Counted from the first letter of the stretch, positions 1-7,496 are shown. The stretch: 10,402 nt of DNA from an uncultured Lutibacter sp. (GCA_913061425.1 CAJXUO010000018.1:1-10402), one strand, 5' to 3'. Made by a program: numbers and translations. The notes: a model not told the origin generated them from the sequence alone.

Positions 1-36
1 TATTCGTCGGCAGCGTCAGATGTGTATAAGAGACAG
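1..36 (+). other. Residual Illumina Nextera adapter (i5/read 1 side)
   Basis: Positions 4-17 are the Nextera read 1 adapter (TCGTCGGCAGCGTC) and 18-36 are the 19-base Tn5 mosaic end (AGATGTGTATAAGAGACAG). The three bases before it (TAT) would be the last bases of an i5 index. This is library sequence and not part of the genome, so the biological sequence starts at 37. Seen directly and matched to the known adapter. Confidence 0.98.
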
Positions 37-494
37 GTCAACAAGTTAAAAAAGAAGAATTTAATAAAAAAAATATTCCTTTAGGAGTTTTATTAGAAGG
101 TGATTTTAAATCTGCATATGAGAATAGGATTAAGCCTTTTAAAGTTATAAATAACAAAAACAAATCTTTAGGAAATAAGATGATTGTTATTGCGGATGGT
201 GACATTATTGCGAACCAAGTTACTAGAGGTACTCCGGAGAAATTAGGAATAGATAAATGGACAGGACAACAGTTTGGTAACAAAGAATTTTTATTAAACG
301 CTGTGAACTATTTACTAGATGATTCTGGCTTGCTAGATATCCGTTCGAAAACTATCAATCTAAAAATGTTGGATAGAGAAAAAGCATATAGTGAACGCAT
401 TTTTTATCAAATTTTAAATACTTTACTACCTATATTTCTGTTAGCTGTTTTTGGTTTTGTATTTAATTATGTTCAGAAAAGGAAGTATACTTAA
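37..494 (+). CDS. gldG: Gliding motility ABC transporter component GldG, C-terminal fragment
   Basis: An open frame runs from the adapter junction (first whole codon at 39) to the TAA at 492-494, about 151 residues. The ATG at 180 is internal and not the start. The fragment begins with an NIPLGVLLEGDFKSAYENR-like stretch, continues with IADGDIIANQ and GNKEFLLNAVNYLLDD, and ends in one membrane segment (about fragment residues 121-147) and a short basic tail. This is the C-terminal part of the GldG / ABC-2-associated auxiliary protein family, which is normally about 550 residues, so roughly three quarters is missing beyond the contig end. In gliding Bacteroidetes GldG works with GldA and GldF as an inner-membrane ABC transporter needed for gliding. 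The missing part is due to the contig end, not to a mutation. gldF would be expected just upstream. The call rests on remembered family features, without an alignment. Confidence 0.85.
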
Positions 495-529
495 ACATAA
501 CTTTAACATTTATCAATAACAAAAATCAT

Positions 530-537
530 TATATTTG
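530..537 (+). promoter_or_regulatory. Bacteroidetes-type -7 promoter element for the DUF2911 pair
   Basis: TATATTTG fits the Bacteroidetes primary sigma factor -7 consensus TAnnTTTG. It lies 21 bases before the ATG at 559, which implies a very short leader. A clear -33 TTG is not seen. The element covers the TTG at 535, which argues against that codon as the start of the next gene. Confidence 0.6.
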
Positions 538-558
538 TTTCTTCACTTAAAACAAAAT

Positions 559-1407
559 ATGATGATTAAAAAATTAATTGCTCTAGTACTATTAGTAGGA
601 TTCAATTATACAATAAACGCTCAAGTACAGACACCACAACCAAGTCCGTTTGCAAAAATTGAACAAAAGGTTGGTTTAACTGATGTTACAATTGAATACT
701 CTCGTCCTGGAGTTAAAGGAAGAACCATTTTTGGAGATTTAGTTCCTTTTGGTAAAACTTGGAGAACAGGTGCAAATGCAAATGCAAAAATCACTTTCGG
801 TAACAATGTAACTGTTGGTGAGACAACTTTAAATGCTGGTACATATGCAATCTATACTGTTCCTAATAAAGAATCTTGGGATGTACTATTCTATACTGAT
901 AGTGATAATTGGGGAACACCTCAAAAATGGGACCCAAGTAAAGTTGCTGCTCAAGCATCAGCAAAAGTATATGAAGTACCATTTAACGTAGAGTCGTTTA
1001 CAATAGATATCAACAATTTACAAAGTGATAGCGCAACATTAGAAATGATGTGGGAAAAGACATACATTTCTGTGCCTTTTTCAGTTCCTACTGACGAAGT
1101 TGCAAGTGCTAGTATCGATAAGATTATGGCTGGACCATCAGTAAATGATTATTTTGGTGCTGCTAAATACTATTTTGATTCTGGTAAAGATTTAAATAAA
1201 GCAAGAGGATGGATTGATACTGCTGTAGCATTAAGAAAAGAACCTGCTTTTTGGCATATTAGATTACAATCACTAATTTACGCAAAATTAGGGAATAAAA
1301 AAGAAGCTATTGAAGCGGCAAAAAGATCATTAGAATTAGCAACTAAAGAAGGAAATGCTGATTATGTAAAAATGAACGAAGAGTCTATTGCAAAATGGAT
1401 GAAATAA
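559..1407 (+). CDS. Exported DUF2911 protein with C-terminal TPR-like helices
   Basis: From the ATG at 559 the protein has 282 residues. The frame is open back to a TTG at 535, but that codon lies inside the -7 promoter element and would put polar residues before the signal peptide, so 559 (or the adjacent ATG at 562) is preferred. Residues 1-21 form a Sec signal peptide ending NA|Q. The DUF2911 domain follows, with the landmark GRTIFGDLVPFGKTWRTGAN at 54-73 and an AGTYAIYTVPN strand after it. Residues from about 195 on are helical and repeat-like (AAKYYFDSGKDLNKARGWI, then KLGNKKEAIEAAKRSLELA), in the style of TPR helices. DUF2911 proteins are common in Bacteroidetes and have no established function. 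The product is probably periplasmic, since no lipobox is seen. It is followed after 27 bases by a shorter relative, and the two are likely cotranscribed. Confidence 0.85.
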   Translation: MMIKKLIALVLLVGFNYTINAQVQTPQPSPFAKIEQKVGLTDVTIEYSRPGVKGRTIFGDLVPFGKTWRTGANANAKITFGNNVTVGETTLNAGTYAIYTVPNKESWDVLFYTDSDNWGTPQKWDPSKVAAQASAKVYEVPFNVESFTIDINNLQSDSATLEMMWEKTYISVPFSVPTDEVASASIDKIMAGPSVNDYFGAAKYYFDSGKDLNKARGWIDTAVALRKEPAFWHIRLQSLIYAKLGNKKEAIEAAKRSLELATKEGNADYVKMNEESIAKWMK

Positions 1408-1434
1408 TATAATTAATTTTTAAATTCAACCCAC

Positions 1435-1923
1435 ATGAAAACTAAAATTCTATTACTATTTACACTTATTAGTTTTATTTGTTACGGACAAAAAAGTCCG
1501 CAAGAAAAAACACAAGGAACAATTAACGGAACAACGATTTCTGTTGAATATGGCTCGCCAAGAGTTAATTCAAGAGTGATTTATGGAGACTTAGTACCTT
1601 ATGGTGTGATTTGGCGTGCAGGCGCAAATAAGAACACAACCATACAGTTTGACAAAGATGTAAAAGTCAACGGTAAAGACTTGAGTGCTGGAAAATATGG
1701 TTTTTTTATTATTCCAAACACAAATAAAGGTTGGGTTTTGATATTCAATAAAAAATCTGATGGTTGGGGAGCATACTCGTATAGTGAATCTAGAGATGCA
1801 CTAAGAATTGAAACCAAAGTTCAAAATAATGAAACGCCTCAAGAGGAATTGTTATACAAAGTAACTGATAAAGGAATTTTATTTTCTTGGAGTGATAAAA
1901 CATTTACGATGCGAATTCAATAG
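1435..1923 (+). CDS. Exported DUF2911 protein, short form
   Basis: 162 residues. Residues 1-18 are a signal peptide ending CYG|Q; the cysteine at 16 is not in a lipobox context. The mature protein is essentially one DUF2911 domain. It carries SRVIYGDLVPYGVIWRAGAN at about 46-65 and AGKYGFFIIPN after it, which line up closely with GRTIFGDLVPFGKTWRTGAN and AGTYAIYTVPN of the upstream protein. It lacks the TPR-like C-terminal part of that neighbour and stops soon after the domain. The two genes are only 27 bases apart and look like a tandem duplication that has diverged considerably. Function unknown. It shares a terminator with the convergent operon. Confidence 0.85.
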   Translation: MKTKILLLFTLISFICYGQKSPQEKTQGTINGTTISVEYGSPRVNSRVIYGDLVPYGVIWRAGANKNTTIQFDKDVKVNGKDLSAGKYGFFIIPNTNKGWVLIFNKKSDGWGAYSYSESRDALRIETKVQNNETPQEELLYKVTDKGILFSWSDKTFTMRIQ

Positions 1924-1945
1924 ATTTCGTTGTAATATTTTACAT

Positions 1946-1975
1946 AAAAAGTCCGCAATTTTTTGCGGACTTTTT
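1946..1975. terminator. Bidirectional rho-independent terminator
   Basis: GTCCGCAA (1951-1958) and TTGCGGAC (1963-1970) form a perfect stem with a TTTT loop. Flanking A5 (1946-1950) and T5 (1971-1975) extend it to 13 pairs and give a U-tract in both directions. It serves the DUF2911 pair on the plus strand and the GNAT gene on the minus strand. The GNAT stop codon (1974-1976) overlaps the edge of the hairpin. Confidence 0.93.
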
Positions 1976-2441
1976 ATTTTTTACCCAGGCTCATTCGCAT
2001 ATTCAAAAGATGACCTTTAAATCCAGCTTTTTCATACGCTCTTATTGCTCCTGGATTATCAACATACACATCTAACCTTACTTCATCTATTCCACGTGCA
2101 GAAATCCATTGATTTAAAGCATCAATTATCAATTTATTAACGCCTTTACCTCTACTATTCTCCTCAACAAACATAAATCCCAAATATGCATATGCCTTAT
2201 GTTTCAAATAAGGTTTTCCATTTTCAATTTGTGCATAACCAGAACCAATAACCACATCATCACTTACTGCAACTACAACAAAAACAGCATCCGCTGTAAT
2301 CATTGCTTCAATATCATAATAACTAATTTTCCCTTCTTTTAAAGTAGGATCAAAAGGGCGTTCAAAGTTGATAACGCCTTGTTCAAATTCTAATAAAACA
2401 GCTAAATCGTTTAAGTTTGCTTCTCTTGTGTTAATTTTCAT
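1974..2441 (-). CDS. GNAT family N-acetyltransferase
   Basis: 155 residues, the full length of a single GNAT domain. The acetyl-CoA pyrophosphate-binding loop (motif A) is ENSRGKGVNKL at 94-104, preceded by the strand AYLGFMFV. Motif B is NPGAIRAYEKAGF at 129-141, where the conserved tyrosine of this family lies. No signal peptide is present, so it acts in the cytoplasm and transfers an acetyl group from acetyl-CoA to an amine. The substrate cannot be read from the sequence. The ATG at 2441 overlaps the last 11 bases of the symporter gene, so translation is probably coupled. It is the last gene of the minus-strand operon. Given the PIG-L deacetylase at the other end of the operon, an amino sugar or other amine from the same pathway is a possible substrate, but this is inference only. 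Confidence 0.92.
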   Translation of the reverse strand: MKINTREANLNDLAVLLEFEQGVINFERPFDPTLKEGKISYYDIEAMITADAVFVVVAVSDDVVIGSGYAQIENGKPYLKHKAYAYLGFMFVEENSRGKGVNKLIIDALNQWISARGIDEVRLDVYVDNPGAIRAYEKAGFKGHLLNMRMSLGKK

Positions 2442-4161
2442 TTTTAGTGTCTTTCATAAACAATTGCAAAAACATTGCGATACTCATCACAATAACACAA
2501 CCTATAAGATTCAACCAAAGATAACTTATATAAGGTTCTTCTCCTGCTTGTTCAAGCACGAAAACTGCAAAATAATACGTTAAAATTATTATTACTTGAG
2601 TAATTAACGCTGCAACAAAAACAGCATTTCCTTTTACAAATTTCACGAAAAATGCCAATAAGAAAATACCTAAAACATTACCATAGAAAATAGAACCAAT
2701 AGTATTAACTAAATTAATCAAATTATCAAACAGATTCGCCACACTAGCGACTAATATGGCGAGAATACCCCAACCAAGCGTAAACCACTTAGAGGCTTTT
2801 ACATAATGCAACTCACTCTTTTCCTCTCTTACATTACGCTTATATAAATCAATGGCTGTAGTACTTGCCAATGCGTTTAATTCAGATGCTGTAGATGACA
2901 TTGCTGCAGATAAAATAACTGCTAATAACAAACCAATTAAACCTCTCGGTAAATTATTTAAAATGAAATGGATAAATACATAATCTTTATCATTAGATTC
3001 TATTTTTTCAATAGAACTATCATCCACTTTTTTAATAATTTCTCGTGCTAGCTCTTTCAACTCAAGATCTCTTTCATTTAAAGATAAGATTTGAGCCTTT
3101 TCTTCTTTCTGAAAACCATCAGTAAAAAGTATTTTTTTAGCATTCTCTATTTCAATATGCTCATCTTGTAACAACTTATATTCAGCAACATATTCAGAGT
3201 TTGCTATTGCATCTTTTGCAGTAGGATTAAAGTTTAATGGCGATGGATTAAATTGATAAAACACAAATACCATTACTCCAATTAACAGAATAAAAAATTG
3301 CATTGGAACTTTTAACAATCCGTTAAAAATTAAGCCTAACTGACTTTCTCTAACCGATTTACCAGACAAATAACGTTGCACTTGACTTTGATCAGTTCCA
3401 AAATAAGAAAGCATTAAAAATGTACCTCCTAAAACACCAGTCCAAACAGTAAATCTATTATTTAAATCAAAAGAAAAATCTATGATTTGCATTTTATCAC
3501 TTGCTCCAGCAATCTCTAATGCTTTTGAAAAAGTAATATCCGCAGGTAATTGACTCATTATCATAAAAAATGCAATCAACATTCCTATAAAAATGATAAT
3601 CATTTGTTGTTTTTGAGTTACGTTTACAGCCTTTGTTCCACCAGAAACCGTATAAATAATAACTAAAAAACCAATAATGATATTCAGCGTTAATAAGTCC
3701 CAACCTAAAACAGCCGACAAAATAATTGCTGGAGCAAAAATTGTAATTCCTGCCGCCAATCCACGTTGGATTAAAAATAAAATTGCGGCTAAACTTCTGG
3801 TTTTTAAATCGAATCTTCCTTCTAAAAACTCATATGCAGTATAGACCTTTAATTTATGATAAATAGGTATAAAAACTATACAGATGATAACCATTGCGAT
3901 AGGTAAACCGAGATAGAATTGTACAAATCCCATTCCGCTATGAAATGCTTGTCCTGGAGTAGATAAAAATGTAATTGCACTCGCTTGAGTTGCCATGACA
4001 GACAAACCAATTGTCCACCATTTACTATCACTTCCTCCCTTTATATAGTCTTGTACATTCGCATTCTTTCTTGTAACATACGTTCCGTAACCAACTATAA
4101 ACAATAGTGTCACAGTTAATATAATCCAATCAACAGCATGTAATTTACTTTGAATTTCCAT
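2431..4161 (-). CDS. Sodium:solute symporter (SSS/SLC5 family)
   Basis: 576 residues, strongly hydrophobic with about 13 predicted membrane segments, as usual for the SSS family (LeuT fold). Recognisable family features are the N-terminal DWIILTVTLLFIVGYG helix, the TQASAITFLSTPGQAF segment (59-73), TDQSQVQRYLSGKS at 256-269, and AAMSSTASELNALAST at 419-434, where S422/S423 match the serines of the Na2 sodium site. The TDQ..VQRY motif recalls the monocarboxylate/vitamin branch of SLC5 (SMCT/SMVT), but the substrate cannot be assigned. A charged hydrophilic stretch of about 88 residues (about 305-392) sits between two membrane segments and is longer than in typical vSGLT-like members. The ATG follows the stop of the upstream microprotein gene after 3 bases and in the same frame (TAA TCT ATG). 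The 3' end overlaps the GNAT gene by 11 bases. It probably imports a solute made or released by the upstream PIG-L enzyme. Confidence 0.93.
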   Translation of the reverse strand: MEIQSKLHAVDWIILTVTLLFIVGYGTYVTRKNANVQDYIKGGSDSKWWTIGLSVMATQASAITFLSTPGQAFHSGMGFVQFYLGLPIAMVIICIVFIPIYHKLKVYTAYEFLEGRFDLKTRSLAAILFLIQRGLAAGITIFAPAIILSAVLGWDLLTLNIIIGFLVIIYTVSGGTKAVNVTQKQQMIIIFIGMLIAFFMIMSQLPADITFSKALEIAGASDKMQIIDFSFDLNNRFTVWTGVLGGTFLMLSYFGTDQSQVQRYLSGKSVRESQLGLIFNGLLKVPMQFFILLIGVMVFVFYQFNPSPLNFNPTAKDAIANSEYVAEYKLLQDEHIEIENAKKILFTDGFQKEEKAQILSLNERDLELKELAREIIKKVDDSSIEKIESNDKDYVFIHFILNNLPRGLIGLLLAVILSAAMSSTASELNALASTTAIDLYKRNVREEKSELHYVKASKWFTLGWGILAILVASVANLFDNLINLVNTIGSIFYGNVLGIFLLAFFVKFVKGNAVFVAALITQVIIILTYYFAVFVLEQAGEEPYISYLWLNLIGCVIVMSIAMFLQLFMKDTKNEN

Positions 4162-4164
4162 AGA

Positions 4165-4272
4165 TTAAACAGTAAAATAGTTTGTGATTAAATAAAATGC
4201 TAAAATGTAAATTACATTAGCCACCAAAACCCATGTATACTCTTTCTTCCAAATATATTTTTGTTGATTCAT
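4165..4272 (-). CDS. 35-residue single-pass membrane microprotein between deacetylase and symporter
   Basis: An unbroken 36-codon frame from the ATG at 4272 to the TAA at 4165-4167. The product starts MNQQKYIWKKEYTWVL and ends FYLITNYFTV. A polar, basic N-terminus (about 1-12) precedes one hydrophobic segment of about 17 residues (13-29) rich in aromatic and beta-branched residues, so the N-terminus probably faces the cytoplasm by the positive-inside rule. Its ATG overlaps the stop of the PIG-L gene as TAATG, and its own stop lies 3 bases before the symporter ATG in the same frame. This placement strongly suggests translational coupling. Small membrane proteins encoded next to SSS transporters are known (for example YjcH with ActP, YhdT with PanF), though those are longer and I see no resemblance. 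A role as a symporter subunit or regulator is inference. The alternative is a leader peptide that only couples translation. Confidence 0.72.
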   Translation of the reverse strand: MNQQKYIWKKEYTWVLVANVIYILAFYLITNYFTV

Positions 4273-6806
4273 TAGTTCTTAATTTTTTGATTTGGCTCAT
4301 TCTTCCCTACAGATAATAAATTAGCAAACAATTTATACGCTCCAGGAACTCCTGCTGGAAGTTCTCTAAAGAAACTTAATCCTGTATAAATAAAGTGACC
4401 TTCACCATATTTCGCAACCAACAAACTTCCGTTTTTGGCTGTTTCTCCTTTATCATTCATAGATAAAATTGGAGTAAATTCAGAACTCCATTCATTTGGA
4501 AAGTACAATCCTCGCTCCTGAACCCAACCATCAAAATCTTTAGTTGTAATTTGATTTGGAAAGTTCATCACCTCATGTGAAGGTGCTAAAATTCTAACTT
4601 CCGAAAACTCATCCGTAACTCTATCTCTTGAAAGTTTTATATGTAATGGTGAAACTTTATCAACTTTTAAACGGTGACTCGTATTGTATTGAACCATCAT
4701 TGTTCCTCCACTTTTTACATATTTATGCAAATCTTCTTGGTAATATTTTGCGCTTTCATTTGTGTTATAGGCACGAATACCCAAAATAACTGCATCAAAG
4801 TTTTTTAATTTTTCAAATGATATATCATCCTTATTTAATTCAACAACTGTGTATCCTACTTGACGAAGACTTTCAGGAATCTCATCTCCTGCACCTTGAA
4901 TATACCCAATCAATTGACCTTCTTTTTTTATGTCTAATTTGACAGTTTTACTTTTTGATGGCATCAATACAGATTGATAAGGAATATGATCATAATCAAT
5001 TTGTATCAATTCATCTGTGTATTCATTCCCATCTATTTCAACAATAGGAGAAAAAGTTCCTTCGCTTTGATTTTTTGTTGGAGTTACCTTAAAAGTAAAA
5101 GATTGCTGTGCTCCTTTTTGCTCAATTTTTACATCAAATTTTTCTGGGCTTACTGTCCATCCATTTGGAATTGATAATTTAACTGTTCCGTCAATATTTG
5201 GTTTTCCAGACCTCACTTTTACTATAACATTTTTTGAATTGGTGTCAGAAAAAATATAAACCTTGTCTGAAACACCAACAGTCACTTCAGGTAAAATTTC
5301 AAAAGGTTGATACACTTCTCCTTTTACAGGGTCGTTCTTTTTATAAACTACATCTTTAATAATAGTAATTTCAGTTTCATCAATAAACAAAACAAAACCT
5401 GCTTTAAGACCTCTATCAGTTTCTGGTTTTCCAATCATTTGCCTATCATCAACCTTATACATCCCAACTGTTCCCTTTTCTTTCAACCAATAAGGAGTTG
5501 TGTAACTTAAAGTATCAGGAATAATTCCTTTTACATCTTCAATTTCTAATTTTTTATTTTTCAATAACAAACCGTGACTCTTTTCTTTATAAACCCATGC
5601 AGCTATTGGATTAACAATAAGTCCAGTCAAATGCATCGAAACATCACTTCTATTTATTGCTTCAATTTTTACAGTAATTTCACTTCCTTTAGTTGCTGAA
5701 GATTCTGTTGCAACAGCTTCTAAATATAATCCTGCGCAAGCCTCAATAATTGCTGTTATTTCTTTTGTTTTCTGATTTTTCCAATGTTCATTCTCTAGTT
5801 GCTGAATGAGTTTATAAGCCTTTAACAGATCAGAAATACTAGCTGAAGGGTTTTTGAAATCAAAATCATTTTCTACTTTAGATAATATTTCTCCAATCTC
5901 TTTTCCGCCTTTTACACGTGTCCAAGTCGTATTTATTCCATCAAAAATATTTATCTTGTCTTTTGGCATATCTCCTTTCACTAATTCAAGATATTCCGTA
6001 CTTTCTCCTCTAGCACCAGTACTACCAAAACCTTGGCTCTTGTGCATACTTCTACTTAAACTTGCTATTTCGGTATTAGACAATCCAGCAGTAGGATAAT
6101 ATGCACCCGTTTCCACTTCCATCATAGTTGATTTGTCTGCTTTATCAAAATTTTCTTGACTTCCATAAAACCACCAAGAAGTATTAAAGAATTCTCTTTG
6201 AGGCTGCCATATGTCAACAAGTTTTAATTGCTCTGGATATTGTGTCTTATCTCCTGCTAAATCAAATGCTAATTCGCTTAAAACAGCCGAAGAAGTATGA
6301 TGCCCATGTGTTTTACCAAAAGTTTCTGGCTTATGACTAAAGCGATTTACAATAACGTCTGGTTTAAAATTACGTATTGCCCAAACAACGTCAGCCAAGA
6401 CTTCTTTTTTATTCCATATTTCTAACGTTTCATCTGGATGTTTAGAATACCCAAAGTCATTTGCTCTTGTGAAAAACTGTTCACCTCCATCCGTTCTCCT
6501 TGCTGCCAATAATTCCTGAGTTCTTATAACTCCTAATAATTCTCTAATTTCTGCACCAACTAAGTTTTGTCCACCATCACCACGAGTTAGAGAAAGGTAT
6601 CCTGTTCTTGCTTTCACATCATTTGCCAAATAAGAAATCAAGCGTGTATTTTCATCATCAGGATGTGCAGCAATATAAAGTGCTGACCCTAAAAAATTTA
6701 ATTTTTTAATTGATTCGTATATCTCTGAAGAATTCGATTTTTGAGGTGCTTGTGCGTGTATAAAAATTGTTAAAAAGAGTAAACTGAACAGTAAAATTCG
6801 TTTCAT
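4272..6806 (-). CDS. Exported PIG-L/LmbE-family deacetylase with Ig-like and amidotransferase-like C-terminal domains
   Basis: 844 residues. Residues 1-20 are a signal peptide ending HAQA. The PIG-L domain covers about 37-190: AHPDDE at 47-52 is the metal-binding motif, and THGHHTSS at 166-173 supplies the later histidine ligand, so the zinc site looks intact. PIG-L enzymes remove N-acetyl groups, typically from GlcNAc-type sugars; the substrate here is unknown. Middle regions look like beta-sandwich modules (about 365-400, and about 530-615 resembling NEW3-type domains). Residues 632-830 (DAVILGIRAYNT, SGGTMMVQYNTSH, GEGHFIYTGLSFFRELPAG) resemble the class I glutamine amidotransferase/ThuA-like fold, but this part contains no cysteine, so it is not a working glutaminase and may bind a ligand instead. 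This long architecture is known from Bacteroidetes PIG-L proteins. It is the first gene of the operon; its stop overlaps the start of the microprotein gene. Confidence 0.9.
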   Translation of the reverse strand: MKRILLFSLLFLTIFIHAQAPQKSNSSEIYESIKKLNFLGSALYIAAHPDDENTRLISYLANDVKARTGYLSLTRGDGGQNLVGAEIRELLGVIRTQELLAARRTDGGEQFFTRANDFGYSKHPDETLEIWNKKEVLADVVWAIRNFKPDVIVNRFSHKPETFGKTHGHHTSSAVLSELAFDLAGDKTQYPEQLKLVDIWQPQREFFNTSWWFYGSQENFDKADKSTMMEVETGAYYPTAGLSNTEIASLSRSMHKSQGFGSTGARGESTEYLELVKGDMPKDKINIFDGINTTWTRVKGGKEIGEILSKVENDFDFKNPSASISDLLKAYKLIQQLENEHWKNQKTKEITAIIEACAGLYLEAVATESSATKGSEITVKIEAINRSDVSMHLTGLIVNPIAAWVYKEKSHGLLLKNKKLEIEDVKGIIPDTLSYTTPYWLKEKGTVGMYKVDDRQMIGKPETDRGLKAGFVLFIDETEITIIKDVVYKKNDPVKGEVYQPFEILPEVTVGVSDKVYIFSDTNSKNVIVKVRSGKPNIDGTVKLSIPNGWTVSPEKFDVKIEQKGAQQSFTFKVTPTKNQSEGTFSPIVEIDGNEYTDELIQIDYDHIPYQSVLMPSKSKTVKLDIKKEGQLIGYIQGAGDEIPESLRQVGYTVVELNKDDISFEKLKNFDAVILGIRAYNTNESAKYYQEDLHKYVKSGGTMMVQYNTSHRLKVDKVSPLHIKLSRDRVTDEFSEVRILAPSHEVMNFPNQITTKDFDGWVQERGLYFPNEWSSEFTPILSMNDKGETAKNGSLLVAKYGEGHFIYTGLSFFRELPAGVPGAYKLFANLLSVGKNEPNQKIKN

Positions 6807-6851
6807 GTATGTATATTTATTAACTTTTAACGGTCACGTATTATATCATTT

Positions 6852-6881
6852 TCTTGAGTTTCAAGATATCGTACTGGATAT
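6852..6881. repeat. Two small inverted repeats in the leader of the deacetylase operon
   Basis: TCTTGA (6852-6857) and TCAAGA (6861-6866) form a 6-base inverted repeat with a 3-base spacer. ATATC (6866-6870) and GATAT (6877-6881) form a second, 5-base repeat with a 6-base spacer. Both lie in the probable 5' leader of the minus-strand operon. They could be an operator or a leader hairpin, or chance in AT-rich DNA. Confidence 0.25.
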
Positions 6882-6909
6882 TTCATAAAGTATAATGGCA
6901 AAGTTCAAA

Positions 6910-6917
6910 CAAATCTA
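6910..6917 (-). promoter_or_regulatory. Bacteroidetes-type -7 promoter element for the deacetylase operon
   Basis: On the minus strand this reads TAGATTTG, matching TAnnTTTG. Transcription would start near 6903, leaving a leader of nearly 100 bases before the ATG at 6806. No convincing -33 TTG is seen at the usual distance. Confidence 0.45.
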
Positions 6918-7041
6918 AAAAAAATTAATCTCTATTGAATTATATATCAATAAATCTTAACAATAATTTGTGATTTCTTTTTGGCTCAATTCTTGACGAG
7001 TAAAAAAACGTCATGCTAAACTAAAATTAATCTATAAACAA

Positions 7042-7446
7042 ATGAGAAAATTACTACTTATCCTCACAATCCTTTCTTTATATAGTTGTGAACAGATTAT
7101 TGAGAATTCAATAGACAATTTAATTGAAGAGCCAGAACCAGATTATGATACTTTTTTGACCATAGAAAATACAAGTATTTATGAATTAGAAAATTTCGAA
7201 TTGTATTTTGACAATAGTTCTTCTTTTTATACTAATAAACTTAGTGCTCAAAGCACTCTAAATCCAAGCCTTAAATATCATTATATTTCAGATTCACCGT
7301 ATATATCCTTTAATATTAACAATCAATACTACGAAGTTCAAACAAATAGCAATTCAAACTTTATTGAATCTGGTAATTACTTATTGAAAATCAATATTTT
7401 ATCTGTCAATTCACCCATATTTAACTTTAGTATAATAGCACAATAA
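7042..7446 (+). CDS. Small lipoprotein of unknown function
   Basis: 134 residues. A short basic start (MRK), a hydrophobic stretch and the lipobox LYSC at 13-16 mark it as a lipoprotein lipidated at C16. The mature N-terminus is acidic (EQIIENS..., then EEPEPDYD), followed by a region rich in Asn, Ser, Tyr and Ile with alternating hydrophobic residues (YELENFELYFDN, YISFNINNQYYEVQ, YLLKINIL) that suggests a small beta-sheet domain. I do not recognise a family. It is transcribed away from the deacetylase operon across a 235-base intergenic region, and dnaN follows after 82 bases with its own promoter. No TAnnTTTG element is seen in front of it. The codon use and strong AT bias look like the surrounding DNA. 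The gene call is supported by the lipobox and the full-length reading frame. Confidence 0.75.
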   Translation: MRKLLLILTILSLYSCEQIIENSIDNLIEEPEPDYDTFLTIENTSIYELENFELYFDNSSSFYTNKLSAQSTLNPSLKYHYISDSPYISFNINNQYYEVQTNSNSNFIESGNYLLKINILSVNSPIFNFSIIAQ

Positions 7447-7496
7447 TTAGATTGAATTTGTTTATAAGTTCTTTTTAGTTTTACGTATTTTTAGAA

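Noticed and set aside
180..494. A stand-alone 104-residue gene starting at ATG 180
   Set aside because: The same frame is open back to the adapter junction and continues GldG-like sequence, so 180 is an internal methionine.
535..558. TTG at 535 as start of the first DUF2911 gene
   Set aside because: It lies inside the TAnnTTTG promoter element and would put an odd polar stretch before the signal peptide; ATG 559 fits better.
5854..6099. Plus-strand open frames inside the deacetylase gene (also near 4974 and 5307)
   Set aside because: They lie antisense to a well-supported gene, show no family features and are shadows of its codon pattern.
6993..7022. TTGACG and TAAACT spaced like a sigma-70 promoter in front of the lipoprotein gene
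   Set aside because: Bacteroidetes use a different promoter consensus, so this resemblance to the E. coli pattern is probably chance.
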